The position numbers were made by a program, and so were the translations under genes. A stretch of 64,000 nt of DNA from Sedimentisphaerales bacterium (GTDB lineage: Bacteria > Planctomycetota > Phycisphaerae > Sedimentisphaerales > Anaerobacaceae), in contig JAFGCD010000138.1 of the NCBI GenBank assembly GCA_016932835.1, positions 19,587 through 83,586 on the forward strand, in the 5' to 3' direction. Position 1 is the stretch's first letter, and each line of letters starts with the position of its first letter. Below the pieces are notes generated by a model. It ran no database searches, was not told the origin of the DNA, and saw only the letters and a program-made list of their open reading frames with translations. Positions 53,501 through 62,300 of the stretch are shown here, piece by piece.

Positions 53501-56210
53501 GCGCAACGGCAGTTACCTCGCCGTGAGGATTTTTGTAGAGCAGCCCGACCGGGACCTGCTCCGTCGTAACGATCTGGACCCCGACGGCGCGTTGTACAAG
53601 CTATACACGGACTTTACTCACGGGAACATAAGCGATGAGCAGGTTCCCCGCAAGAAGACCAGGCTGGATGAAGACCTGAGCGACCTTCAGGCCCTCGCCG
53701 ACGGCATCAATCCCTCCAATCCCAACCGCTTTACTTACATGTTCGACAACGTCAATATCCCGGCGATTATCGAATACTGGGCCTCAACGGTAATCATTCA
53801 CGATAACGACCAGACTCATAAGAACTATTACGGCTACCGCGACACCCGCGACCCCAGCAACAATCCCAACGGAACAAACGAATGGATGTATCTGCCATGG
53901 GATAAGGACCTTACCTTCGGAGTAACCGGCATCGACGACGATATGCCCGGCGACATACGCTCCCCCAGCCATCCGTTCTACGGCTGTTCGGAGCACCAGA
54001 AGATCGACTACAAGTGGAACGGCCTGATCGACGCTCTTTTCGATAATGCCGTAACACGCCAGATGTACCTGCGCCGCCTGCGAACGCTCATGGACGATTT
54101 GCTTCAGCCTCCGGGAACGCCCGCGATAGAACTCAAGTTCGAAAGACGCATCAACGAATTGAAGGCCGCAGCACAGCTTGAACTCGGAAGCACCACATGG
54201 AACAACGACGTAGAGTGGATTAAGAACACCTACATGGTAAGGCGGCGCCAGCATCTGTTCGTAAATCACAGCATCCACAACCCCGGCTACGACCAGAATG
54301 CCGGAATCCCGGACAGCCAGCCCGCAAGTCCGACGATCACTATCGGCTCAATCGACTACAATCCGGCCTCGTGGAACCAGGATGAAGAATATATTGAGCT
54401 GGTCAATCCCAATACCTATGCCGTGGACATCACCGGCTGGAAACTCGACGACGCCGTCGAGCACACCTTTGCACCGGGAACTGTGATCCCAGCAGGCAGC
54501 TCTATGTACGTCACCCCGGATGCATATTCGTTCCGCAACCGCTCGGCAAGCCCCACCGGCGGCCAGCAGAGATTTGTCCAGGGCAATTACAAAGGACATC
54601 TCTCCAGTTGGGGCGAAACAATCAATCTCTATAATGCAAACGACGACCTTGTGGACACGCTCACATATCCGGGTACGCCCAGCGACGCACAGCGATATCT
54701 CCGGATTACCGAAATCATGTATCACCCCGCCGATGCCGACACCAACAGCCCTTACAACGATGAAGATTTCGAATATATAGAACTCAGGAACATCGGCGAG
54801 ACGCCGCTTTCCCTGATTGGCGTGAAGTTTACCGATGGGATCGATTACAATCTGCCGAGCATCAGCCTGCCCGGCGGCGAACATCTGCTGGTCGTCAAAA
54901 ACATTGACGCATTCAACTCGCGATATTCCGCCCCCGGCGGCACGCTGATCGTAGGCCCATACGACGGACAGCTTTCCAACGGCGGCGAAAAAATAAGCCT
55001 CGATGACGCCACCAACAGCACCATCCTCGAATTCAGCTATTCGGACGGCTGGTTCGACGTCACCGACGGAAATGGTTTCTCGCTCACCGTCCGCGACGTC
55101 AACGACCCCAACCTCGAACAATGGGACAGCAAGAGCGGCTGGCGAACGAGCGTATATCCCGGAGGCTCCCCAGGCTGGGACGACAGCGGCCTTATCCCCC
55201 TGCCGGGAACAATCGTCATCAACGAGGTCCTTGCACACTCCCACGACGAGGCATCCGACTGGATAGAACTCTACAACACGACAAATCAAACCGTCGATAT
55301 CGGAGGATGGTTCATCACCGACAACGAATCCAATTTCATGAAGTATGAAATCGAAGAAGGCGCCGAGATCGGCCCGTACGGATATTTCGTCTTATACCAG
55401 GACCCCAATTTCGGCGATACCAACGACCCCGGAACACACGAGGCCTTCGCACTGAGCGAAAACGGAGAGACAGTCATCCTGCATGTCGGCGCAGGAGGTG
55501 AATTGATGGGTTTTATGGACGAGGAAAAATTCGACGCATCCGAAACAGGCGTAGCGTTCGGACGCTACCAGAAGAGCACCGGAACATACAACTTCGTGCC
55601 GATGGAAAGCAACACTCCCCGCGAGGAGAACGCCTATCCGAAAGTCGGCCCAATAGTCATAACGGAACTGATGTACCATCCGCCTGACCCATGCGCCGGC
55701 GACCCCGCTGAGTACGACGACGACGATTTCGAATACATCGAACTCCACAATATCACCGACTACCACATCACGCTGCAGGAATATGACGACAATCTCGGCA
55801 TATATGTCCCATGGCAGATAAAGGGAGTGAGCTTCACATTCCTGCCGGGAACGACAATACCCGCGCACGGTTATCTCGTGGTCGCGAGAAATCCGCTGGC
55901 GTTCATGTATCGCTACGGTTCTCTACCCGCAGGGATGCTCCACGGACCATGCGGAAAAATGCAGAATGACGGTGAGGAAATACAGCTCTCCAAACCCGGC
56001 GATGAAAATTTCGATACACCCGAAGTCGGAGACTACTATATGATTCGCGTGGATCGAGTAAACTACAGCGACGGCTCACATCCCGTCGGCGAGGACCCAT
56101 GGCCCATAGGTCCCGACGGATGGGGCTATTCCCTAACGCGAACCTGGCCCGAGCTCTACGGCAACGACCCCAACAACTGGACCTCGCAGACGCCCTCGCC
56201 CGGAGGATAA
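50574..56210 (+). CDS. Giant exported CotH-kinase/lamin-tail/dockerin protein
   Basis: A 1878-residue protein. The signal anchor is about 42-63 (ALIALLSLLVLFGVFVCPAG) after an unusually long N-terminus. Then come a discoidin-like domain (about 85-270), Ig-like strands, a dockerin-like pair (about 345-405; LNDDCAVNGSDLLIMADNW and LNGKDGVEMTDFTLLAENW) and lamin-tail domain 1 (about 406-530). A beta module (546-715) and an Ig-like domain (716-860) follow. Next is a CotH-type kinase-like domain (about 864-1240) with HDNDQTHKNYYGY and the Asp motif LPWDKDLTFG. Four more lamin-tail domains (WIELYNTT/YIELRNIG pattern) run to residue 1860. CotH homologues phosphorylate secreted proteins in Bacillus; activity here is inferred. 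The ribosome site is close (GAGGT three bases before ATG), so a GTG at 50577 is possible. Confidence 0.88.
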   Translation: MVNTLNDLSDQGNFYPSAVQFTASIKQPGRPAQNARLQPRALIALLSLLVLFGVFVCPAGAQPRPLLVYAAAALLGDTTEPFDVTTPSDALVPVPSDGDWPDNETPWMAIDDNVGTKYLNFRGNTQPTGIRVTPSTPGSIVRGLSFTTANDSPERDPVAYELYGSNTSINGPYTEDNLIHRGEIADFKQAVSWPRDAKNNTPIQFPNNTAYAHYQLLITEVRDPGSANSMQVAEIELLGGPSGGWPPAVDAGDDRIVILPNTTVKLDASVEYFGDYPELLTMQWSIESWPSGVEAEDVVFEPNEFVEDPTVELPPVPGPYILKLYATDGEAESSDLVHIAIVESMCPVGNLNDDCAVNGSDLLIMADNWLVDSGSAGGPLGDLNGKDGVEMTDFTLLAENWKDEGPQVVINEFMALNDSKYPLEAGEILDENGDSSDWIELHNTTGIAISLKGWYLTNDPGDLTGWEFQDVVLEPDEYLVVFASGKDRDDPEGELHTDFNLSGDAGYLALVKPDGITIAHSYDYPQQFPAISYGLAAPGGSTYTDEELISENAQAYALIPQNDSLGTTWIQPGFTPSGWKEGRTGIGYDYPGLVGLDVAEMRYDNRTVYIRIPFEISDLTGLRDLVLQMKYDDGFIAYINGNPRAAGANDPVSPTWNSGAEFGHDDSLAVNFVDFPLPEEHLAELQIGQNVLAIHGLNYLVNSSDLLITPRLTARRYGSSSIGSLAQGFFRDPTPGYSNAGGIANLGPAVRNVTENPIPPNESTNLVISAQVSQTYDPVASVTLHYRIGFGSEAEVAMIDNGVYPDTLSGDGVYAAVIPASAYSAGDMVRWYVTAVDSGSVTTREPMFLDPLASPEYFGTVIFDPGIITAMQVFQYFVQNVSAAGTRTGTRCSVFFLNEFYDNVFIRLRGANTTHGRKFEFNDGHHFRFDPSIPRVDEINLNERGADSTSLRQPLAWETYYNADVPASLSFPLHVRRNGSYLAVRIFVEQPDRDLLRRNDLDPDGALYKLYTDFTHGNISDEQVPRKKTRLDEDLSDLQALADGINPSNPNRFTYMFDNVNIPAIIEYWASTVIIHDNDQTHKNYYGYRDTRDPSNNPNGTNEWMYLPWDKDLTFGVTGIDDDMPGDIRSPSHPFYGCSEHQKIDYKWNGLIDALFDNAVTRQMYLRRLRTLMDDLLQPPGTPAIELKFERRINELKAAAQLELGSTTWNNDVEWIKNTYMVRRRQHLFVNHSIHNPGYDQNAGIPDSQPASPTITIGSIDYNPASWNQDEEYIELVNPNTYAVDITGWKLDDAVEHTFAPGTVIPAGSSMYVTPDAYSFRNRSASPTGGQQRFVQGNYKGHLSSWGETINLYNANDDLVDTLTYPGTPSDAQRYLRITEIMYHPADADTNSPYNDEDFEYIELRNIGETPLSLIGVKFTDGIDYNLPSISLPGGEHLLVVKNIDAFNSRYSAPGGTLIVGPYDGQLSNGGEKISLDDATNSTILEFSYSDGWFDVTDGNGFSLTVRDVNDPNLEQWDSKSGWRTSVYPGGSPGWDDSGLIPLPGTIVINEVLAHSHDEASDWIELYNTTNQTVDIGGWFITDNESNFMKYEIEEGAEIGPYGYFVLYQDPNFGDTNDPGTHEAFALSENGETVILHVGAGGELMGFMDEEKFDASETGVAFGRYQKSTGTYNFVPMESNTPREENAYPKVGPIVITELMYHPPDPCAGDPAEYDDDDFEYIELHNITDYHITLQEYDDNLGIYVPWQIKGVSFTFLPGTTIPAHGYLVVARNPLAFMYRYGSLPAGMLHGPCGKMQNDGEEIQLSKPGDENFDTPEVGDYYMIRVDRVNYSDGSHPVGEDPWPIGPDGWGYSLTRTWPELYGNDPNNWTSQTPSPGG

Positions 56211-56291
56211 GTCGCTGGGTTACTGGAAAAACAGGGGCGGCAAGCAGACCAGTCGCATTGACACCGGCTGAGAATCTTGCGCCAGTGCGCA

Positions 56292-56328
56292 AGAAAAAAG
56301 CCCTGATTCAGACTTTCTCAATCAGGGC
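56292..56328 (-). terminator. Rho-independent terminator of csrA
   Basis: On the minus strand GCCCTGATT (56320-56328) pairs perfectly with AATCAGGGC (56300-56308), followed by TTTTTTCTT. It lies 44 bases after the csrA stop. Confidence 0.9.
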
Positions 56329-56371
56329 GATAACAAACCGTTCTCTGGATTATCCCGAAAGGGGCCAGGTC

Positions 56372-56653
56372 CTACTTGTGGGGCTGGGGTTCCTTCTCTG
56401 GCTGTTCTTGTGCTACTTTCTCAGGTTTGGCTTTCACTGCTTTGCCGGCTTCTTCGGAGGGTGTTTCGCCGGCCTGCTCGGCAGCAGCCTTTTCACGCTG
56501 AATTGTATCGTATATTTCCCTGCGATGAACCGGAATTTCTCTCGGAGCAGTTATGCCCAGGCGGACTTTATCCCCCCGAACATCCACTATGGTGATCTCA
56601 ACATCGTCACCGATCATAATCGATTCATCTCGCTGTCTGCTAAGAACCAACAT
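56372..56653 (-). CDS. csrA: Carbon storage regulator CsrA, with extended tail
   Basis: A 93-residue protein. The first 60 residues are canonical: [39 protein letters not shown], with the RNA-contact Arg44-type block APREIPVHR intact. CsrA dimers bind GGA loops in mRNA leaders and control translation of carbon, motility and secretion genes. The remaining 30 or so residues are an Ala/Glu/Lys/Pro-rich tail absent from the enterobacterial protein. AAAGGAG precedes the start. Its own transcript closes with the terminator at 56292. Confidence 0.95.
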   Translation of the reverse strand: MLVLSRQRDESIMIGDDVEITIVDVRGDKVRLGITAPREIPVHRREIYDTIQREKAAAEQAGETPSEEAGKAVKAKPEKVAQEQPEKEPQPHK

Positions 56654-56977
56654 TTCTAACTCCTTTTGTCGGCTGGTATTACGTTCTTTTCTACGAGTAT
56701 CGCCGGCTTAGCATGAATACCGGTTAACCTCGCAAGCAGCTATCTGCCGGCCTTCGGATAACTTCCGTTCACTAAAACGGTCCGTGGGCCGCAGGACTTT
56801 AGCCAACTATATCTTCGGCTAATTCTGAGACCAAAAACAAGCATTTTTGTTCTTGTTTGCCAAAGCTGACCCGATTATAAGACCTGAAAAACGTAAATTC
56901 AGCGATTATAAGCAGTTATACAAAGAAAACACGCCGTGAAAAGACGCGGGGATGTGGAAATCACGCAGATATTTGAA
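56654..56977. other. csrA upstream region with repeated -10-like elements
   Basis: It holds CGATTATAAG twice in direct orientation (56872-56881 and 56903-56912). On the minus strand each reads CTTATAATCG, with a perfect TATAAT. These may be tandem csrA promoters with poor -35 boxes. An AAACAAG/CTTGTTT hairpin lies just downstream in the leader. No gene is seen. Confidence 0.5.
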
Positions 56978-57874
56978 TCATATCTCGTGCTTGTGCCAGT
57001 AATCGTACCGAATCGCCGTCCAATAACCGGCGACTGCGCCAAAAATTCCGAGGGCCACAATCTGTATGGGCAGTACGGCAAGAGCGGTATTGGAGAAGAA
57101 CGCAGCCGGCCAGTGCTGGGCGAGGTGAGCGAGTACATCACCCCCGGCGTAGAAGCTGACCGCGAAAGGAGTGAGCAAAGCAGTGCCCAATACAGGCCAT
57201 ACATAACCGGCATCGAGAAAAGTCTTGACTATGAAAGCAGCAATCCCGAAGGCGACGAAAACACCGAATACTATCTGTCCTATCGCCGGCTGCCCCATAA
57301 CCGAGCCTATGGACCCGTTGCTCATTCTGGTGTCCTGCGCGAGCCTGCCCAGGGCCAGTTGAGCAATCAATACAGAAACGACAAGTGCGACAGCCCAACG
57401 TAAGTACAGGGCGGGTTGCGGCTTAGGCCCTTTCTTAGACTGAGACGGCAAAGGGCTGGACCGAATTCGCTGCCCGCACAACACGCCGACAAACCCGGCG
57501 CCTGCCACTGCAAGCCAGAAAAGCGGCTCCCACTTCAGCCCGGCCACCAATGCCTCCCTTTGATCGACGGCGGGGTGCATTTGAATCTGCGAAGCCATAT
57601 TGCCGGTGCGAATAGCCCATATAGCCAAACCCGACGGCGCCGCCAGGATGCCGATTTCTCGTCCGTAGGGCCAGGAGACAAAGTAGCCGATCAGGCCGGC
57701 TGCGAACGCCAGGGCCAGCAGGATCGCCCCTCCCGCAACGCTCAGATTGCCGAAACGAACGGCCCCGAAGGGCTCTGCAGGCGCCGCTAAAGGCCAGGCG
57801 AGAATGCCAATCAGCACGACTCCTACTGCCGCCGCCCCGGCTATTCGAAACTTCATAGACCACGATAGTTCCAC
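56978..57874 (-). CDS. Polytopic membrane protein of unknown function
   Basis: A 298-residue protein with about eight hydrophobic segments (AAAVGVVLIGILAWPLAAP, AGGAILLALAFAAGLIGYF, LFWLAVAGAGFVGVLCG, WAVALVVSVLIAQLALG, IVFGVFVAFGIAAFIVK, VLGTALLTPFAVSFYAGG, ALAVLPIQIVALGIFGAVAGY). Between segments three and four is a basic loop with SQSKKGPKPQP. The last residues YDYWHKHEI are cytoplasmic by charge. I recognise no transporter or enzyme motif. Planctomycete genomes carry many such lineage-specific proteins. The gene points away from csrA's promoter and is divergent from the small membrane gene at 58078. Confidence 0.65.
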   Translation of the reverse strand: MELSWSMKFRIAGAAAVGVVLIGILAWPLAAPAEPFGAVRFGNLSVAGGAILLALAFAAGLIGYFVSWPYGREIGILAAPSGLAIWAIRTGNMASQIQMHPAVDQREALVAGLKWEPLFWLAVAGAGFVGVLCGQRIRSSPLPSQSKKGPKPQPALYLRWAVALVVSVLIAQLALGRLAQDTRMSNGSIGSVMGQPAIGQIVFGVFVAFGIAAFIVKTFLDAGYVWPVLGTALLTPFAVSFYAGGDVLAHLAQHWPAAFFSNTALAVLPIQIVALGIFGAVAGYWTAIRYDYWHKHEI

Positions 57875-58077
57875 TACAAAATCCCCTTAACTAAACCGCC
57901 TACACAATACCATGTATATCCGCCGCAGGCAACAAGAAATAGCACAAAGACAGCAGCAAATCCCGCCAATAATCAGACCTCCGTATCTTGCCGGAAGAGC
58001 GAGCAGAGACTACAATGACGTGCCGACCACCAACTGCGTTCTCCTGATAATATGCTGGCCGATGGGTGCGTTTTTCG

Positions 58078-58545
58078 ATGAAACGGGATTGGTTTTACAT
58101 CTGGGTATTGCCGCTTTTATGGTGCGGATTCACCGTCGTCTCCTATTTTCATCCCGGCGATGAGCACGCATTGTTCGTGCTCGGTTCGATAGCAGGGACC
58201 TGGATTTCCTTCTTCGTCGGCTTTCGCGGACCCGCAAGCTTACTGACGGTAATAGCAGCGGGGATGGTCGTCCTTGCACTGGGAGGACTCCTGCTTGATC
58301 TGCTCCGAATAAGAAAGAGGTGGTGGTTCTCTCTGTTCGCCGCCCTGGCCGTGTTACTGTTCATCCAGCAGTACTTCGAGTATGGATCGATAAAGAGAAT
58401 GGCAAACAAGAATCGCTATGTTACCGCTGTCGTCGCCGCCGTGTGTAATTGGAGTATGTACCTCGCCGTCATCCTTCTGATTATTTCAGGTTCGATCAAA
58501 GTGTTGGTCGCCAGGCTGAAGCACAAAACCACTGTGCAGGGATAG
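58078..58545 (+). CDS. Small polytopic membrane protein of unknown function
   Basis: About 155 residues with four or five hydrophobic segments (WFYIWVLPLLWCGFTVVSY, ALFVLGSIAGTWISFFVGF, LLTVIAAGMVVLALGGLLLDLL, WWFSLFAALAVLLFIQQY, YLAVILLIISGSIKVLV). The Met at 58078 is preferred over the in-frame GTG at 58066; neither has a good ribosome site. No motif is recognised. Composition and hydrophobicity pattern support a real gene, but only moderately. Confidence 0.5.
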   Translation: MKRDWFYIWVLPLLWCGFTVVSYFHPGDEHALFVLGSIAGTWISFFVGFRGPASLLTVIAAGMVVLALGGLLLDLLRIRKRWWFSLFAALAVLLFIQQYFEYGSIKRMANKNRYVTAVVAAVCNWSMYLAVILLIISGSIKVLVARLKHKTTVQG

Positions 58546-58601
58546 CCATCGTCTGCAATCCGAAATCATATCGATTCGCGGATTTTCAAGATGTTTTTTG
58601 C

Positions 58602-58630
58602 TTGACATTACCGGAGAAGTCCGGTATAAG
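58602..58630 (+). promoter_or_regulatory. Consensus promoter with internal operator palindrome (STAS gene)
   Basis: TTGACA (58602-58607), 17 bases, TATAAG (58625-58630). Between the boxes lies a perfect inverted repeat, TACCGG (58609-58614) and CCGGTA (58621-58626), six bases apart, reaching into the -10. A repressor or MerR-like regulator could sit there. Confidence 0.75.
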
Positions 58631-58635
58631 AGCGG

Positions 58636-58770
58636 CGTTGGATCGAATCCAACGTATGGAGGAGGGCATGGAAAGCCGTTGAGCCGCTTCGACTTTTCCC
58701 GCCCTCAAGGATTAAGGCCGGTCGCCGTAGGTCCGTTCAACTACGGCTCGACAGGAAGTTGATGAAAAGA
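58636..58770 (+). promoter_or_regulatory. Highly structured 5' leader of the STAS gene
   Basis: Three stems follow the promoter in series. Stem 1 is CGTTGGAT/ATCCAACG (58636-58654, three-base loop). Stem 2 is GAGGGC/GCCCTC (58662-58667, 58701-58706) enclosing GGAAAG/CTTTTCC. Stem 3 is GTCG-CCGTAG/CTACGG-CT-CGAC (58721-58752). The ribosome site AGGAGG follows 21 bases later. No riboswitch class that I know matches. It could be a regulatory leader or a separate small RNA. Confidence 0.55.
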
Positions 58771-58786
58771 TCAGGAGGTGGCCGTT

Positions 58787-59122
58787 TTGGGTATCCAATA
58801 CTGGACTCACGACATAGTGATAGTGGACCTGCCGGAGGAACCGCAAATCAGTGATGAACTCGATGGGGTCGCGGAAATTGTCTCTGCAGGCCGGGGTTGC
58901 GCGGTCGTGCTGGATTTCTCCGAAGTTGATATTGTAACTTCATCAAGCCTCTCGAAACTGCTGGAATTACAGAGACTGGTCGCCAACGCAGGCCGACGGA
59001 TTATCCTGTGTTGTCTCGATACCGCAATCGAAGGTATCCTGAAGGCGGCAAATCTCGAAGGATGTTTCGAACTTGCCGACGAAAGGTTTATCGCCCTGAC
59101 GACCATAGAGATGATAGGATAG
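58787..59122 (+). CDS. STAS-domain protein (anti-sigma-factor antagonist-like)
   Basis: About 111 residues in a single STAS domain: VIVDLPEEPQISDELDGVAEIV, CAVVLDFSEVDIVTSSSLSKL, GRRIILCCLDTAIEGILKAANL. In SpoIIAA-type proteins the region after the DFSxVxxxxSS motif holds a phosphorylatable Ser, and Ser residues are present here. Such proteins bind anti-sigma factors or act inside larger signalling complexes. The start is a TTG at 58787, eight bases after AGGAGG; a GTG at 58778 would overlap the ribosome site. No kinase or sigma factor lies beside it. Confidence 0.82.
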   Translation: MGIQYWTHDIVIVDLPEEPQISDELDGVAEIVSAGRGCAVVLDFSEVDIVTSSSLSKLLELQRLVANAGRRIILCCLDTAIEGILKAANLEGCFELADERFIALTTIEMIG

Positions 59123-59194
59123 CCGATTCTCGGCATCTATTGGCGATTTAAGACCACGACCGCCGCTGCTTATGCCGCTCGTCCGCATTTTTTC

Positions 59195-59223
59195 TTGAAA
59201 ATTTCCCGCCAATAAGATAGACT
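59195..59223 (+). promoter_or_regulatory. Candidate promoter of the PPDK-like gene
   Basis: TTGAAA (59195-59200), 17 bases, TAGACT (59218-59223). A GGGAG followed by an ATG at 59259 lies in the leader, in another frame; it could be a short upstream reading frame. Confidence 0.5.
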
Positions 59224-59334
59224 AATCCCCGCTGGCAGCGAGAATAGGGAGTGGACTTATGGACCTTCCTTCGACGCTCGCCGCCTTTGAAGTCCGCCTT
59301 CCCGGCGACAAGACTTTGAGAGGAAGATTAGGAA

Positions 59335-62300
59335 ATGAAAACGGGAGCAAATCCGACAATCGGCCGGGTGCTTTTGCCTCTGCTGTTTGTTCTTACTCCG
59401 CCCGTACTGTCACACGCCGGCCAGATTCCCTCGTCTCCTTACTGGAAAGAAGAGATTGTCTTTCCCGCCGAACCTTTTCGAGCCGGAGGCACGCTGTACG
59501 GCGAGCCGCGCTGGGTCAAGTTTACGATTCTCACCGAACCTTACGATCCGAACATCGTCTATTTCCAGGACTGCCGGGAATACAAATTCCACTACAATTT
59601 CGCCGCCGACCTCGTTACGCCGTTTCTCGGCATGACAACACAGCAGTTTGACGCCGCCACGCTGTACGCAACCGGCCAGCAGGGCATACTCGGAGCGGTT
59701 GTAATGCCCCCCGATACGGGCTGGCCTCCGCCTCCGGCTTATCCCGAATATGGAATCCAGTTTGTCCGGTGCGACCCATATACAAGAGAAGAAATCGTCG
59801 AATTATTTCAAACTGTTAAAGCGAGCGTGGTCGCCGATCCCGCCGTGCAGGTATTCTACTTCCCGACCTACGAGCAAACGCCTGTCGCCGAAGCCAACCG
59901 CGACTGGTTCGAGTCACAGGGTATTAGCATAAGTTCTTCTGCACGCTGGACACAGGGCAATGCCATCTACTCGGCAGGCTGGGCGATGGGGCGCCTCAAA
60001 TACTTCGAGGCCCATAACATCACCTACGCCTATCAGACAGGCCTGCTGGAGCCGAACGACATCCTGCTGACCGACGGCGTCACCGCCGAGGTCCCTCTCG
60101 TGGCAGGGATTATCTCGCTCGCCCCGTCAACGCCGAATTCACACGTCGCTATTCTCGCAAAAACCTACGGCGTGCCGTTTGTCCACCTGGCGGTATCCGA
60201 GGATATCGACCGTGCCTGGGAACTTCTGGGGCAAAGACTGGTGCTGCGGGCATTCGAGGGATGGGAGCAAACGGACGTTCGACTAATCCAAATCGAAGGC
60301 GTACTCGACGAGACGGCCATCGCAGAGATACTCGAGCTGAAAAGACCCGCCGACCTGGAAATAACACTCGTAGCCGCCTTCGGCGCATACAGCGCATCGA
60401 CCGACGGACTGGGACCTTCGGACGTCAACCACTTCGGAGGCAAGGCATCGAACTTCGGAATACTGCGGGCTGCAATCCCGGACAACTGTCCCGTTGCAGC
60501 GGCCGTTTCGTTCGATCTCTGGAATGAATTCCTCGACCAGAACCTCGCCACCGGCAAGACGCTGCGAGAGGATATCGCCGAACGCCTCAGCCCATACAGC
60601 TATCCCCCCTCGGACATGGCCGCACTGTCGAGCCGGTTAGGCTTCATCCGCAGCATGTTCACCGCCGACTATATTACCACCTTCACCCAGACGCAGAAGG
60701 ACGCCGTTATCGCCGCCCTTCAAGACCCGCAGTACGGCTTCGATCAGAACAGGAACATTCGCTTTCGAAGCTCCTCAAACGTCGAGGACAGCAACAACTT
60801 CACTGCAGCGGGCCTGTACGACAGCTACAGCGGCTGCCTGGCCGACGACCTCGACGGCGACACAGCGGGACCATGCCTCTGCGACCCGGAGGAGAACAAC
60901 GAAAGAGGCGTCTTCCGGGCGATACGCAAGGTATTTGCGAGCTTCTACAACGACAACGCATACCTCGAACGCCTGCTCCACGGAATCGATGAAAACACCG
61001 TGGGCATGGCAATCCTCGTACACCACTCCTTCCCCGACGAGATCGAGCTTGCCAACGGCGTCGCCACCCTTGAAAAGCAGTACAGCAGCAGTTGCAGCAT
61101 CAACATGGTGACCCAGGCCGGCGCCGTCTCGGTGGCCAATCCCGAAGACGGCTCTATTCCTGAAGAGGTTCGAACGTATTGCTCGGGTTCCAACGTGTAT
61201 CCCAACCTGGTCAGGCCGTCGAATCTTGTCCCCCTCGGTGCGACCGTGCTCCAATGGCAGGATGAATACGTAGCCCTGGCCGATCTTCTGGTCGCCGCCG
61301 CCGATGAGTTTGCCCGCATTACAGGCAAAACCCAATACACGCTTGATTTCGAATATAAGAAAGTCGCACCCGAAGGCAAGCTCGTCGTCAAGCAGATTCG
61401 CGAAATTCCACGGGCGGCTAATACGCCGAGCGTGCCGACTTTTCTTATCAGCGGATCTGTAGAATACTGCACATTCCAGGGTGAGTACGGGACGGTCTTC
61501 GCAGCCCACCGGCTCAAATCGCGATGGAGCTTCGATACGAAAAGTCTCTGGTTGTCCAGAGAGAACCTCGCCGAAACCTTATATACCGACGTAACGCTCG
61601 AATATAAAGACCGCAACCGCATCCGGACAATTGCAGGCAGAATCGACGAATGGCCCTTTGCCGGTCACAGCCTCGAAGACGAATACGAGGAACACTGGGT
61701 CAGGACGCTCGATTCATGGCTGATGCACCATTTGCCGAATCCAACGACTATTGCATTGAACACCACCCAGATACCCACCCTCGTCAAAACCGACGAAAAC
61801 CCCATATTAATCTATGCCGACCTGCCCGAACCGTATGTCCAGGCTGAATACGCCGAGCCTGTCCCGACCCGCGACTACACCGGCTACACAACTACGACCT
61901 CCGAGGCCGCCTCTCTCTGCCGGCGCCCGGAGCCTCAAGAAGGCGACCTTCTGCAGCATAGAAGTATGGAACTCGCAGAAGGATCCATCTTAATCGATAC
62001 CACATTCTACTGGCCTCCGGAACCCACGGGTATCGTGGCAGGTTATACCGCGCCGCTTGTTCGCTGGGTTGAGACGGTAATTACGGGCTATACAACCGAA
62101 CCGATCGTCCTCCAGGGCTGGTACTCCCAAACATATCGCCCCGAGCACCACAATTTCGCCGAGAACTTCATCTTCGAGCCTCAACTCGAACCCGGCATCT
62201 CACCGGCCATCCTCACCGAACTGCGAGCCAGGAATATTCGCATGATATACGTCTATGGACAACCTGTATGGAACGGCGAGGAATACTCATATGAAGCTGC

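Noticed and set aside
59259-59651. 130-codon frame with a GGGAG before its ATG, overlapping the PPDK-like gene
   Set aside because: Most of it is out of frame with a clearly real gene. At most its start acts as a short upstream reading frame.
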